DNA of 64,000 bases from Rhodonellum psychrophilum GCM71 = DSM 17998 (GTDB lineage: Bacteria > Bacteroidota > Bacteroidia > Cytophagales > Cyclobacteriaceae), in assembly GCF_000381545.1 (NCBI RefSeq), contig NZ_KB906675.1, positions 358,777 to 422,776 of the forward strand. The letters are read 5' to 3'. This document shows, piece after piece, positions 17,374 through 25,380 of this stretch. The first letter of the stretch is position 1. Every line of letters starts with the position of its first letter. The notes beneath the pieces are model-generated. The model saw nothing but the letters and a program-made list of their open reading frames with translations, had not been told where the DNA came from and did no database searches. The position numbers and the translations under genes are program-made.

Positions 17374-17571
17374 TTATATTTTAGGTGCTACTCCGTTACA
17401 TGAAGCTATAGAAGCTACGCTGATAGCCAATCCTCCTGCAGCAACAAAAAGAACACCTCCTGGCACAGCAGCGGCCAAAGTTAAAGATGCTAAACCCCAA
17501 CCACTTACAGCAAGACCTGTCACTCCGAGTAAATTATCCCAATTATAACAATCTTCCAACCCTCCCACCAT
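17374..17571 (-). CDS. Bacteriocin-like peptide ORF, Gly/Ala-rich with two core cysteines
   Basis: From ATG 17571 the frame gives MVGGLEDCYNW, then a long Gly/Ala/Val-rich hydrophobic stretch (LTLAAAVPGGVLFVAAGG) and a second Cys near the end (VASIASCNG). The layout of a GG site, Cys, glycine-zipper-like helix and Cys is that of class II bacteriocin cores found in Bacteroidota. The normal leader is missing from this frame. Upstream, another frame reads NNLKLDLFVMDLAQK, which could be the leader displaced by one base, so the gene may be frameshifted. Confidence 0.42.
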   Translation of the reverse strand: MVGGLEDCYNWDNLLGVTGLAVSGWGLASLTLAAAVPGGVLFVAAGGLAISVASIASCNGVAPKI

Positions 17572-17690
17572 TTCTGTGCTAAATCCATCACAAATAAATC
17601 TAGTTTAAGATTATTAATAATTATTTATATTTTCAAACTTAATTTCAAGAAAAGTCAATTTTCTTTCAATCAATCCTGTATTTCAAAAGG
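17572..17690. other. AT-rich upstream region of the peptide locus
   Basis: There is no ORF beyond the possible out-of-frame leader described for the peptide ORF. It is AT-rich and should hold the promoter of the minus-strand peptide genes; no clear TAnnTTTG box was identified. Confidence 0.3.
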
Positions 17691-17739
17691 ATGTGCTTTT
17701 CTTTAATGATGCCTTGGCAGATTCCCTTATTCAAGGACC

Positions 17740-17880
17740 TAATTCATATGCAAGAACTGGATCTCCCGAACCCTTCTAGACTTGGAATGGATTCGCCCTA
17801 AATAAAATCAAGCGATAAATAAAAAAAAGGAAGGTGACAATTCCGGAGATGATGAAAAAGGGAAATTGCGATTTTTGAAT
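17740..17880 (+). repeat. Degenerate echo of the hutU 3' end, copy 3
   Basis: The frame ALNKIKR-stop-IKKRKVTIPEMM aligns with hutU ALFAIKREMERTPGLRVTIPEMV. At DNA level GTGACAATTCCGGAGATG (17835) matches hutU GTGACGATTCCGGAGATG with one change, and the downstream TTTTTGAAT is shared. Upstream ACTTGG/AATG/GCC blocks align with hutU with a 6-bp gap. Interrupted by stops. It marks the right end of the accessory stretch, directly before the OhrR-like gene. Confidence 0.66.
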
Positions 17881-17900
17881 CAAAAAAAAAAACTCTAATA

Positions 17901-18338
17901 TCACTTCTTCTTCAAATACTCAATCCAATCCTGAAGTTTGTCTTTCATCGCGAGCAATTCCTCTACATTGACGGCTTCTGGGGAAATATTGGACATCAGG
18001 CTTTCTGGAATTAAGCCTGCCTCGGCCTTCATTGCACTCCCCTTTTCGGTCAGGCTGACGATGATTTTTCGCTCATCATCTTCAGAACGCATCCTGGAAA
18101 TCAGCCCCAATCCTTCCATTCTTTTCAACAATGGCGTCATGGTATTGGTATTTAAAATCAGCCTTTGGGTAATCTCGTTCACCGAGATGCCATCGTTTTC
18201 CCACAAAACCAGCATCACCAAATACTGGGGATAAGTAATCCCAAGCCGATCCAAATGGGGTTGGTATTCCCTGGTGATCAATCTGGAAACCGCGTAAAAA
18301 GGAAAACAAATCTGATTGTCAAGTTTCAATTGTTCCAT
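17901..18338 (-). CDS. MarR-family regulator of the OhrR type
   Basis: OhrR proteins are dimeric winged-helix repressors inactivated when a conserved N-terminal cysteine is oxidised by organic hydroperoxide. Here LDNQICFPFYAVSRLITREY has the family's peroxidatic Cys in place, followed by LGITYPQYLVMLVLWE and the recognition region LNTNTMTPLLKRMEGLGLI with the DERKIIVSLTEKG wing. I chose ATG 18338 (MEQLKLDN), typical for OhrR; ATG 18356 is an alternative. The downstream partner is usually ohr, but here the neighbours on the same strand are a DoxX protein and a glutathione peroxidase, whose promoter carries two palindromes. Regulation of those genes by this protein is inferred. Confidence 0.87.
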   Translation of the reverse strand: MEQLKLDNQICFPFYAVSRLITREYQPHLDRLGITYPQYLVMLVLWENDGISVNEITQRLILNTNTMTPLLKRMEGLGLISRMRSEDDERKIIVSLTEKGSAMKAEAGLIPESLMSNISPEAVNVEELLAMKDKLQDWIEYLKKK

Positions 18339-18415
18339 GGTAATTTTAGATATCATTCAGCAAAATCAAACCATTTCAAACTTTGGCAAATGATGGCTGA
18401 ACGCATTTAAATTTA

Positions 18416-18449
18416 TATATCGCTGACTTGGTTTTGAAACCAAGTCAGC
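18416..18449. promoter_or_regulatory. Hairpin plus operator half-site upstream of the OhrR-like gene
   Basis: A 13-bp perfect inverted repeat (GCTGACTTGGTTT / AAACCAAGTCAGC, 18422-18449) lies between the DoxX and regulator genes. TATATCGC at 18416-18423 equals one half of the palindromes found before the glutathione peroxidase gene. There is no long T-run on either side, so the hairpin is a weak terminator at best. Confidence 0.5.
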
Positions 18450-18493
18450 TATTTCTAGGGAATCCTATCAGGCAAAGTTAGAAAAAACACCTT

Positions 18494-18940
18494 TCAATCA
18501 CCTGATTGTTGCTTTCTCCAAGCTTGCCAGGCACCCGTTGACCAAAGCGCCAATAGCACCAGCACAGGTTGGAATACCAATCGGATCGCACGGGCACGAT
18601 CTGTATCGAGACCAAAGGCATCTATGCCGTTCATGTATTGCGAGATATTGCCTGGGAATATCAGGACGAAGAAAGCCGCCACAACCCAACCTACCTGCCG
18701 GCGCCTAGAAGTAAAAAAAAGCAGGGATAGTCCCAAGATTATCTCAACCACGCCGGAAAGAATAACCACCAGGTCCGCATCGATTGGCAGCCAAGATGGA
18801 ACCTGTGCCAAAAACTCTGCACGGCTCCAAGAAAGGTGACTCGTCCCTGCCATCACCAGAAATCCTCCTAAAATAACTCTGGCGATGTTCTGGGCTAGAT
18901 TGGTCCTGTGGGATGTATGTTGCAAAGTGTCAATTTTCAT
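18494..18940 (-). CDS. DoxX-like four-helix membrane protein
   Basis: A 148-residue integral membrane protein with four predicted helices (about 17-35, 55-78, 84-100 and 122-140). The pattern IARVILGGFLVMAGTSHLSW at helix 1 and the spacing of the others are typical of the DoxX/DoxD-like superfamily, small inner-membrane proteins linked with redox or thiol stress. It lies between the glutathione peroxidase and the OhrR-like gene on the same strand, so a role in peroxide defence is plausible. The substrate is unknown. Start ATG 18940 (MKIDTLQ) is preceded by 38 bp of spacer. Confidence 0.78.
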   Translation of the reverse strand: MKIDTLQHTSHRTNLAQNIARVILGGFLVMAGTSHLSWSRAEFLAQVPSWLPIDADLVVILSGVVEIILGLSLLFFTSRRRQVGWVVAAFFVLIFPGNISQYMNGIDAFGLDTDRARAIRLVFQPVLVLLALWSTGAWQAWRKQQSGD

Positions 18941-18978
18941 GGTTTTGATTTAAAATGAGCAGTATTTATTGCGTTTTT

Positions 18979-19461
18979 TTACTTCAATATTTTTTCCAAA
19001 TACTGGTCAATTTTCTCCGGTTTGGTAATGGGTGAAAATCTTTTGAGGGGTTTTCCTTTGGCACTGATCAGAAATTTGGTGAAATTCCATTTGATTTTTG
19101 ACCCAAAAAGTCCGCCCAACTCACCCTTTAAATACTTGTATATCGGATGCTCATTTTTCCCATTGACTTCGATCTTGGAAAACATCGGGAAACTTACCCC
19201 ATAATTCAACTGACATCCATCGGCAATGGACTTTGCATCTCCAGGCTCTTGATTGCCAAATTGGTTGCAGGGAAAACCTAAAATCACCAAATCTTTGTCC
19301 TTGTATTTCTGGTTTAATTTTTCCAAACCCTCAAATTGCGGTGTCAATCCACACTGACTCGCAGTATTCACCACCAATACGGTTTTCCCCTTGAAACTGG
19401 ACATGTCAATGTCAGTCCCCTGAAGGTTCTTTGCCGAAAAATCATAAAATGTAATCGCCAT
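18979..19461 (-). CDS. Glutathione peroxidase family protein
   Basis: This 160-residue thioredoxin-fold peroxidase reduces hydrogen or organic peroxides, probably with thioredoxin as donor as in most bacterial Cys-type enzymes. The peroxidatic Cys is in VVNTASQCGLTPQ, the second signature LGFPCNQFGNQEPG carries the candidate resolving Cys, and the conserved WNFTKFL with catalytic Trp and Asn follows. Length and motifs are complete. The promoter directly upstream carries two perfect palindromes that overlap its -33 and start-site regions, so expression is probably repressed by a MarR-type regulator, most likely the OhrR-like neighbour. Confidence 0.95.
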   Translation of the reverse strand: MAITFYDFSAKNLQGTDIDMSSFKGKTVLVVNTASQCGLTPQFEGLEKLNQKYKDKDLVILGFPCNQFGNQEPGDAKSIADGCQLNYGVSFPMFSKIEVNGKNEHPIYKYLKGELGGLFGSKIKWNFTKFLISAKGKPLKRFSPITKPEKIDQYLEKILK

Positions 19462-19482
19462 AATTCAATTCTGTTTAAATTT

Positions 19483-19535
19483 TATATCGCTTGCGATACA
19501 AATATAGCAAATCCTTTTATATCGCAAGCGATATA
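19483..19535 (-). promoter_or_regulatory. Promoter of the peroxidase gene with two palindromic operators
   Basis: TATCGCTTGCGATA occurs at 19485-19498 and its complement at 19520-19533, each a TATCGC/GCGATA dyad with a 2-bp centre, 35 bp apart. On the minus strand a -7 box TATATTTG (19506-19499) and a TTG 18 bp upstream (19527-19525) form a Bacteroidota promoter. The TTG lies inside one operator, and the other operator starts 1 bp after the -7 box. A bound repressor would block polymerase. Confidence 0.8.
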
Positions 19536-19559
19536 TTTATTTAAATCTTAAATTCTTGG

Positions 19560-19590
19560 TTTTGAAATGGGATTCAAATGCCTATTTTTG
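19560..19590 (+). promoter_or_regulatory. Bacteroidota-type promoter of hutG
   Basis: TTTG at 19561-19564 is followed after 18 bp by TATTTTTG at 19583-19590, a full match to the TTTG-N18-TAnnTTTG consensus. The hutG start at 19646 is 55 bp downstream. hutG therefore seems to have its own promoter. Confidence 0.65.
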
Positions 19591-19645
19591 AGGAGAACTC
19601 CGATTTTAAAAACACCTTGAAATCAAAACCCAAAACCCTCCATTC

Positions 19646-20626
19646 ATGATGAAAGTCCTCCACAAAAACCCAGATCCCCACACTTGGAAAGGAAGAGCTG
19701 CCGATTCAGTTCAATATTGGCATCAGGCAGTAAAGTGTCTCGATAATCTGCAGATAAAAGACGCGCATGGGGTAAAAAAAATTGCTATCCTGGGTTACGC
19801 CGCCGATGAAGGTGTCAGAAGGAATCAAGGCCGAATCGGAGCAAAATTTGGCCCCGCATCCATCAGAAGAATGATGGGAAGTATGGCTTTTCACCTTCCT
19901 GAAAATGTTAGAATCCTGGATTATGGGGATATTTCTGTTCTGAAAGAAGCTTTGGAACCCGCACATCAATTGCTCCAGGAAAAAACTTTTTCACTTTTAA
20001 AAAACCACCATTTTCCAATTCTTCTTGGAGGAGGTCATGACTTGGCATTTGCCCATGGAAGTGCAGTAATGGATTATTTGGAACAAAAAAACGAATCCTT
20101 CGGAATCATCAATCTGGATGCACATTTCGATTTGAGACCCTTACTGGAAGGAAAAGGGCATTCTGGGTCTCCTTTTTTGCAACTTTTTGAAAGAGCCAAA
20201 GCTTCCAATCTGGAATTTCATTATTTCTGCCTTGGCATACAAAGTCCCGCCAATCCCAAAGAACTGTTTGAAATTGCTAAAAAAACGGGGACTTGGTGGA
20301 TGGACATGGAAGATTTCACCCTTTCCAACTGGGGTCAAATCCAAAATAACTTGGATGCTTTTTTGGGAAAGGTAAACAAGGTAATGCTGTCCATTGACCT
20401 CGATGGTTTTTCATCGGCCTATGCGCCAGGTGTCAGCGCCCCCTCCCCTATGGGTTTCAGCCCCGAACTGGCATTGAAGGTTTTGGATTATTTAGCAAAA
20501 AGCAAAAAACTCATCAGCATGGACGTCGTGGAACTCAATCCGACCTTCGATCAGGACAATGCTACGGCAAGATTGGCGGCACGGTGTGTGGAATATTTGG
20601 CTAGAAGGCTGTATTCGACGGAGTAG
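19646..20626 (+). CDS. hutG: Formimidoylglutamase HutG, arginase/ureohydrolase fold
   Basis: HutG cleaves N-formimidoyl-L-glutamate to glutamate and formamide, the last step of histidine degradation. The binuclear Mn ligands of the ureohydrolase family are all present: GGGHD (about 129-133), INLDAHFDLR, and MLSIDLDGFSSAYAPG. The 326-residue length fits this family. It is on the same strand as hutHIU but separated from hutU by the accessory island and has its own promoter. The specific activity is assigned from context, since the fold alone could be another ureohydrolase; the first three hut enzymes nearby make HutG the natural completion of the pathway. Confidence 0.9.
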   Translation: MMKVLHKNPDPHTWKGRAADSVQYWHQAVKCLDNLQIKDAHGVKKIAILGYAADEGVRRNQGRIGAKFGPASIRRMMGSMAFHLPENVRILDYGDISVLKEALEPAHQLLQEKTFSLLKNHHFPILLGGGHDLAFAHGSAVMDYLEQKNESFGIINLDAHFDLRPLLEGKGHSGSPFLQLFERAKASNLEFHYFCLGIQSPANPKELFEIAKKTGTWWMDMEDFTLSNWGQIQNNLDAFLGKVNKVMLSIDLDGFSSAYAPGVSAPSPMGFSPELALKVLDYLAKSKKLISMDVVELNPTFDQDNATARLAARCVEYLARRLYSTE

Positions 20627-20640
20627 CCCTCAAAAGGCAT

Positions 20641-20677
20641 AAAAAAACCTTGTCTGCTATCTACACAGACAAGGTTT
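20641..20677 (-). terminator. Terminator of fahA, between convergent hutG and fahA
   Basis: Stem AAACCTTGTCTG / CAGACAAGGTTT with a 9-nt loop. The seven A residues on its left side form the T-run for minus-strand transcripts, so it mainly serves fahA; it may also slow transcripts from hutG. Confidence 0.78.
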
Positions 20678-20726
20678 GATATTCTTTCTAAATCTAAACA
20701 GCGACAACCGATAGAATAGTGTATCC

Positions 20727-21998
20727 TTATTTTGCGGGAAGCACCTGACTGGAAACCTCTCCAAAACCTACACGGATGCCTTCTTTTTCGCAAAACCCCG
20801 TCATGATTACCGTATCTCCATCTTCGATAAATTTCCTTTCACCGCCCTCTTCCAAGACAACCGGCTTTGTTCCCTTCCACGAAAGCTCGAGCATGGAGCC
20901 GTAGCTATCGGGACTTTTGCCTGAGATGGTTCCCGAGGCATACAAATCACCGATATTGATATTGCAGCCATTGCTCGTCTGATGGGCAAGTTGCTGGGCA
21001 ATATTCCAATACATGTGTTTGAAATTGGAGGTACAGACCTTGGTCGCTTTCTTGTCTGCAGGTTGGATATAAACTTCCAAATTGATGTCAAAACCATGGT
21101 CTTTCTTGCATTTCAAGTAAGGCAACACTTCCGGCTCTTGTTTTGGATTTTCCACCCTAAAATGTTCCAATGCTTCCAAAGTCACGATCCATGGGGAAAT
21201 GCTGGAAGCGAAATTTTTAGCCAAAAATGGACCCAAAGGCACATATTCCCAAGCCTGAATATCCCTTGCAGACCAATCGTTGAACAGCACAAAGCCAAAA
21301 ATATAGTCCTCTGCATCTTCGGTGCTGATGCTGTCCCCCATTTTGGTGGATTTACCGGTCACAAATGCAAGCTCAAGTTCAAAATCAAGTCTTCTGGAAG
21401 GACCGAATTCGGGTTTCTCCATATCCGGATCCTTAAATTGACCCTTTGGTCTATGGATCGGGATGCCTGAGGGAATGATAGAAGAAGCTCTACCATGATA
21501 ACCTACAGGCAGGTGCCTCCAGTTGGGAAGCAATGCATTGTCGGGATCTCTAAACATCGTTCCCACATTCGTCGCATGCTCAATGCTGCTGTAGAAATCC
21601 GTATAGTCCCCAATTTTTACAGGGAGTAACATCTGTGCTTCCTTCCTGTTCACCATCGCTTTTCCGCGGCTCTGGTGTTCCCTCAATTTTTCTTGATCTT
21701 CTTTCAAAAGGTCCTGAACCCTTTCCCTGATTTTTCTGGTAACTTGCTTTCCCAAGCCTATAAAGCTATTCAGGGAATCTCCCAAAAATATACCTTCGGG
21801 AAGAAGGGTGATATCGGAGAAAAATCCTTCGTCGTGCAATACTGAAAGATCCACGATTTTATCACCGATGGCAATTCCAGCTCTGGGAGAAAGCCGCTTA
21901 CTCTTGAAAATCCCAAAGGGTAAATTGTAAAGCGTAAAGTCCGAATTCTTCGGAATTTGCACCCAGCTGCTCATGGGCGTCGTATTCTGGTCACTCAT
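20727..21998 (-). CDS. fahA: Fumarylacetoacetase FahA
   Basis: FahA hydrolyses fumarylacetoacetate to fumarate and acetoacetate, the final step of tyrosine/homogentisate degradation. The frame is open to 22160, but ATG 21998 (MSDQNTTPMSSWVQI) gives the normal 423 residues. Family segments include DYTDFYSSIEHATNVG with the catalytic His, PVGYHGRASSIIPSG, LDFELELAFVTGK with metal-binding Glu residues, and FNDWSARDIQAWE. It is transcribed convergently with hutG. No other tyrosine-degradation gene is in the window, so it is a stand-alone gene here, placed beside histidine catabolism. Confidence 0.95.
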   Translation of the reverse strand: MSDQNTTPMSSWVQIPKNSDFTLYNLPFGIFKSKRLSPRAGIAIGDKIVDLSVLHDEGFFSDITLLPEGIFLGDSLNSFIGLGKQVTRKIRERVQDLLKEDQEKLREHQSRGKAMVNRKEAQMLLPVKIGDYTDFYSSIEHATNVGTMFRDPDNALLPNWRHLPVGYHGRASSIIPSGIPIHRPKGQFKDPDMEKPEFGPSRRLDFELELAFVTGKSTKMGDSISTEDAEDYIFGFVLFNDWSARDIQAWEYVPLGPFLAKNFASSISPWIVTLEALEHFRVENPKQEPEVLPYLKCKKDHGFDINLEVYIQPADKKATKVCTSNFKHMYWNIAQQLAHQTSNGCNINIGDLYASGTISGKSPDSYGSMLELSWKGTKPVVLEEGGERKFIEDGDTVIMTGFCEKEGIRVGFGEVSSQVLPAK

Positions 21999-22404
21999 CT
22001 GTAAAAATTTGTTGCGGGGTAAAGTTAGGGTTTTAATGTTGAAGATAAAATCATAAATGCATAACTGGATCAAACAACTACAGACTCCACCGATGAATCC
22101 AAAGAGAGCCGAACCAAAAAAAAATATTGAAATTTCATTTTTGTGAGGAGGAATACCCAAATCGTGATTTTGTTTAAAATTTGGTTTTCATTCACCATTT
22201 CTACCTTGTCAAGAGGGTGTTCTGAATATTTCATATCAAAAGATTTCATCCAACGACTCGCCTACTTCCCCTATTTGAGAATAGCCTTCGGAGAAAAAAG
22301 CAATTGTTTACCAGTATTCAAGGTTCGTAAATTCCATTCTACTCCCTTCCATAAAAATTTTCTGTTAATTTTGCGACTCGAAGTTTAAATTTTCAGAAGC
22401 CCAT
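21999..22404. other. Divergent intergenic region fahA/valS
   Basis: About 400 bp with no credible gene. TAATTTTG at 22366-22373 fits a -7 box for valS, about 32 bp before its start. On the minus strand TAACTTTA (22027-22020) may be the fahA -7 box. A 68-codon in-frame extension of fahA to 22160 lacks conserved sequence and is judged non-coding. Confidence 0.45.
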
Positions 22405-25038
22405 ATGTCATTCGCTACAAAATACAATCCTGAAGAAACAGAGTCTAAATGGTATGCCTATTGGATGGAGCATAAATTTTTCAGTTCCAAAGTGGATCAT
22501 ACCAAGGAGCCCTACACCATTGTCATCCCGCCTCCGAATGTCACCGGAGTGCTCCACATGGGACATATGCTCAACAATACCATTCAGGATGTATTGATCC
22601 GAAAGGCCCGTATGGAAGGTAAGAATGCCTGCTGGGTGCCGGGAACTGACCATGCCTCCATCGCAACGGAAGCCAAAGTCGTCTCCATGCTCAAAGAAAG
22701 AGGCATTGACAAAAAATCCCTCACCCGAGAAGAGTTTTTGAAATATGCCTGGGAGTGGAAAGAAAAATATGGGGGAATCATCCTGGAGCAGTTGAAAAAA
22801 TTGGGTGCTTCCTGTGATTGGGACCGTACGAAATTCACCATGGACCCCGACCTGAGTGAAGCCGTGATCAGTGTTTTTGTGGACCTCCACAAAAAAGGAA
22901 AGATATACCGTGGCATCCGGATGGTCAATTGGGACCCTCAAGGCAAAACTGCCTTGTCTGACGATGAAGTGATCACGAAAGAAATCCAATCGAAACTCTA
23001 TTATATACAATACAATATCGAAGGAACTGAAAACGAGTTTTTGACCATCGCCACCACCCGTCCTGAAACCATCATGGCAGATGTGGCGATCTGTATCAAT
23101 CCCAACGATCCGAGATTTGCCCATCTCAAAGGAAAGAAAGCAATCATCCCCCTGATCAACAGAGCCATTCCGATCATCGAAGATGAATATGTGGACATGG
23201 AATTCGGAACGGGCTGTCTGAAAGTCACGCCGGCACATGACATCAATGACTATGAACTGGGTTTAAAACATAAATTGGAAGTCATCGACATCCTCAATGA
23301 TGACGGTACCCTCAATGAAAAAGCCCAAATCCTGATCGGGGAAGACCGTTTTATCGCAAGGAAAAGGATCAGCAAGATGCTTGCGGAAATCGGGCAAATG
23401 GAAAAAGTGGAAGAATACAAATCCAATGTCGGGCATTCCGAAAGGACCAATGCCATTGTCGAACCAAAGCTTTCCCTGCAATGGTTCCTCAGCATGGAAG
23501 ACATCACCAAACCGGCACTTCAATCGGTCATGGATGATATTATCCAATTGCATCCGCCCAAATTCAAGAACATGTACCGCTCATGGATGGAAAATGTCCG
23601 CGACTGGTGTATCTCCCGACAACTCTGGTGGGGACATCAAATTCCCGCCTATTACCTTCCCAACGGGGAATATGTAGTGGCTCAATCCAAGTCAGAGGCT
23701 TTGGAAATCGCAAATGAAAAATACGGAATCGCCTACAAATCTGAAGATCTGGTTCAGGATGAAGACGTATTGGACACTTGGTTTTCTTCATGGTTATGGC
23801 CCATTTCTGTCTTTGATGCCAAAGTTTTTTCCGAAGGAAAAAAGAATGAAGACCTCAAATACTACTACCCGACCAATGATTTGGTGACAGCCCCTGAAAT
23901 CCTGTTTTTCTGGGTTGCCCGAATGATCATCGCGGGATATGAATACATGGGCGAAAAACCCTTTAAGAATGTGTACCTGACAGGTATTGTAAGAGACAAA
24001 CAGGGGAGAAAAATGTCCAAATCCCTTGGCAATTCGCCTGATCCTCTTGAATTGATCAAAATTTATGGCGCTGATGGCGTCAGAACAGGCATGCTTTTCA
24101 GTTCTCCTGCCGGCAATGATCTTCCCTACGATGACAAATTGGTCGAGCAGGGAAGGAATTTCGCGAACAAGATCTGGAATGCTTTCCGTTTGGTCAAAGG
24201 TTGGGAAATTGATCCAGAATTGGATGGCCAGGAAAACCAAGCAGCCATCCATTGGTTTGAGAACAGGTTCAATGAATCCTTGACCGAAATAGAAGATCAT
24301 TTCAACAAGTTCAGGATATCCGATGCCCTGATGACCAGCTACAAACTGGTATGGGACGATTTCTGTTCATGGTACCTGGAGATGATCAAACCTGCTTATC
24401 AGCAACCCATTGATGCGGCGACTTACGAAAGGACGATTTTGTTTTTTGAGGACATCCTGAAAATCCTTCATCCTTTCATGCCTTTTATCACGGAAGAGAT
24501 TTGGCAGCAAATCAAGGAAAGAAATACCGAAGATGCACTGATCGTTTCAGAATGGCCATCCCCTAAATCTTTTGATGTCCAGACCATTGCGGAGGCCCAA
24601 CAGGTTTTTGAGGTGGTTTCGCAGATCAGAAATATCCGCGCCTCTAAGGGGATTTCCCCGAAAGAAGCTTTCGAATTGACCATCAAGACACAGCAGCCGG
24701 ATTTGTACCTTCGATTTGAAATGGTCCTTAAGAAACTGGCCAACCTTTCCAAACTGGAGTTTGGGGATCAAGTGGCAAATTCACTCGGTTTTATCGTCAA
24801 ATCCGATGAATGTTTCATTCCCATGATCGGTCAAGTCGATGTGGAATCCGAAAAGGAAAACATCCAGAAAGAATTGGAATATACCCGTGGATTTTTGAAC
24901 ACGGTGATGAAAAAATTGATGAATGAGCGATTTGTGAGCGGCGCTCCTGCCCAAGTCCTTGAAATCGAAAGAAAAAAACAAGCAGATGCCGAAGCGAAAA
25001 TCAAAGCGCTGGAGGAAAGCTTGGTGAATCTAGGTTGA
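22405..25038 (+). CDS. valS: Valyl-tRNA synthetase ValS
   Basis: This class I synthetase charges tRNA-Val. It has the HIGH-type motif in [14 protein letters not shown] (near residue 50), the KMSKS motif in [10 protein letters not shown] (near 537), the editing-domain signature [13 protein letters not shown] and CLKVTPAHD, and the C-terminal coiled-coil arm ([19 protein letters not shown]). The 877 residues are a normal full length for Bacteroidota. The start ATG 22405 is directly before [15 protein letters not shown], which is conserved. Single gene with its own promoter and terminator. Nothing unusual. Confidence 0.98.
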   Translation: MSFATKYNPEETESKWYAYWMEHKFFSSKVDHTKEPYTIVIPPPNVTGVLHMGHMLNNTIQDVLIRKARMEGKNACWVPGTDHASIATEAKVVSMLKERGIDKKSLTREEFLKYAWEWKEKYGGIILEQLKKLGASCDWDRTKFTMDPDLSEAVISVFVDLHKKGKIYRGIRMVNWDPQGKTALSDDEVITKEIQSKLYYIQYNIEGTENEFLTIATTRPETIMADVAICINPNDPRFAHLKGKKAIIPLINRAIPIIEDEYVDMEFGTGCLKVTPAHDINDYELGLKHKLEVIDILNDDGTLNEKAQILIGEDRFIARKRISKMLAEIGQMEKVEEYKSNVGHSERTNAIVEPKLSLQWFLSMEDITKPALQSVMDDIIQLHPPKFKNMYRSWMENVRDWCISRQLWWGHQIPAYYLPNGEYVVAQSKSEALEIANEKYGIAYKSEDLVQDEDVLDTWFSSWLWPISVFDAKVFSEGKKNEDLKYYYPTNDLVTAPEILFFWVARMIIAGYEYMGEKPFKNVYLTGIVRDKQGRKMSKSLGNSPDPLELIKIYGADGVRTGMLFSSPAGNDLPYDDKLVEQGRNFANKIWNAFRLVKGWEIDPELDGQENQAAIHWFENRFNESLTEIEDHFNKFRISDALMTSYKLVWDDFCSWYLEMIKPAYQQPIDAATYERTILFFEDILKILHPFMPFITEEIWQQIKERNTEDALIVSEWPSPKSFDVQTIAEAQQVFEVVSQIRNIRASKGISPKEAFELTIKTQQPDLYLRFEMVLKKLANLSKLEFGDQVANSLGFIVKSDECFIPMIGQVDVESEKENIQKELEYTRGFLNTVMKKLMNERFVSGAPAQVLEIERKKQADAEAKIKALEESLVNLG

Positions 25039-25115
25039 TCCTGCAAAAAAAGTGGGGTTTTCGAGTAAATACAATGACTTGCCCCCATTTTGAGTCAAAA
25101 AGCTGATCGGAATTT

Positions 25116-25153
25116 AAAAAGCTGCCCTGAGATTGATCAGGGCAGCTTTTTTA
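25116..25153 (+). terminator. Terminator of valS
   Basis: Stem AAGCTGCCCTGA / TCAGGGCAGCTT with a short loop and T6, about 78 bp after the valS stop. Confidence 0.9.
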
Positions 25154-25268
25154 TTGCTTTAAAACTTTAACCCGTTTTATGCATTTCGAACTCAATCTAA
25201 TAATAAACCTGACTGATAATCAATTGGTTGTTTACTATTCATGTTTTCACTCTATTGGTGTCGGGATG

Positions 25269-25341
25269 CATTCTCCCAATAGTCTGATTTTCTTTCGGTT
25301 TCAATCCCATTTGGAAACCCAATGCATATTTCGGGTTTAAG
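25269..25341 (+). repeat. Dispersed stem-loop repeat, copy 1 of 3
   Basis: This roughly 72-bp block (TTCTCCCAATAGTCTGATTT to TTCGGGTTTAAG) recurs at 59477-59548 in the same orientation and at 46147-46217 inverted. Its centre forms a stem GGTTTC / GAAACC (25297-25319). It lies in the gap between valS and the M42 peptidase gene and has no coding capacity. Confidence 0.78.
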
Positions 25342-25380
25342 TTTATGGTGAGATACAACATGTGATCAGGATTCCTTCCC

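Noticed and set aside
17123..17548. 141-codon ORF on the plus strand
   Set aside because: It is antisense to the two-helix protein and the peptide ORF, which have better coding character and membrane topology.
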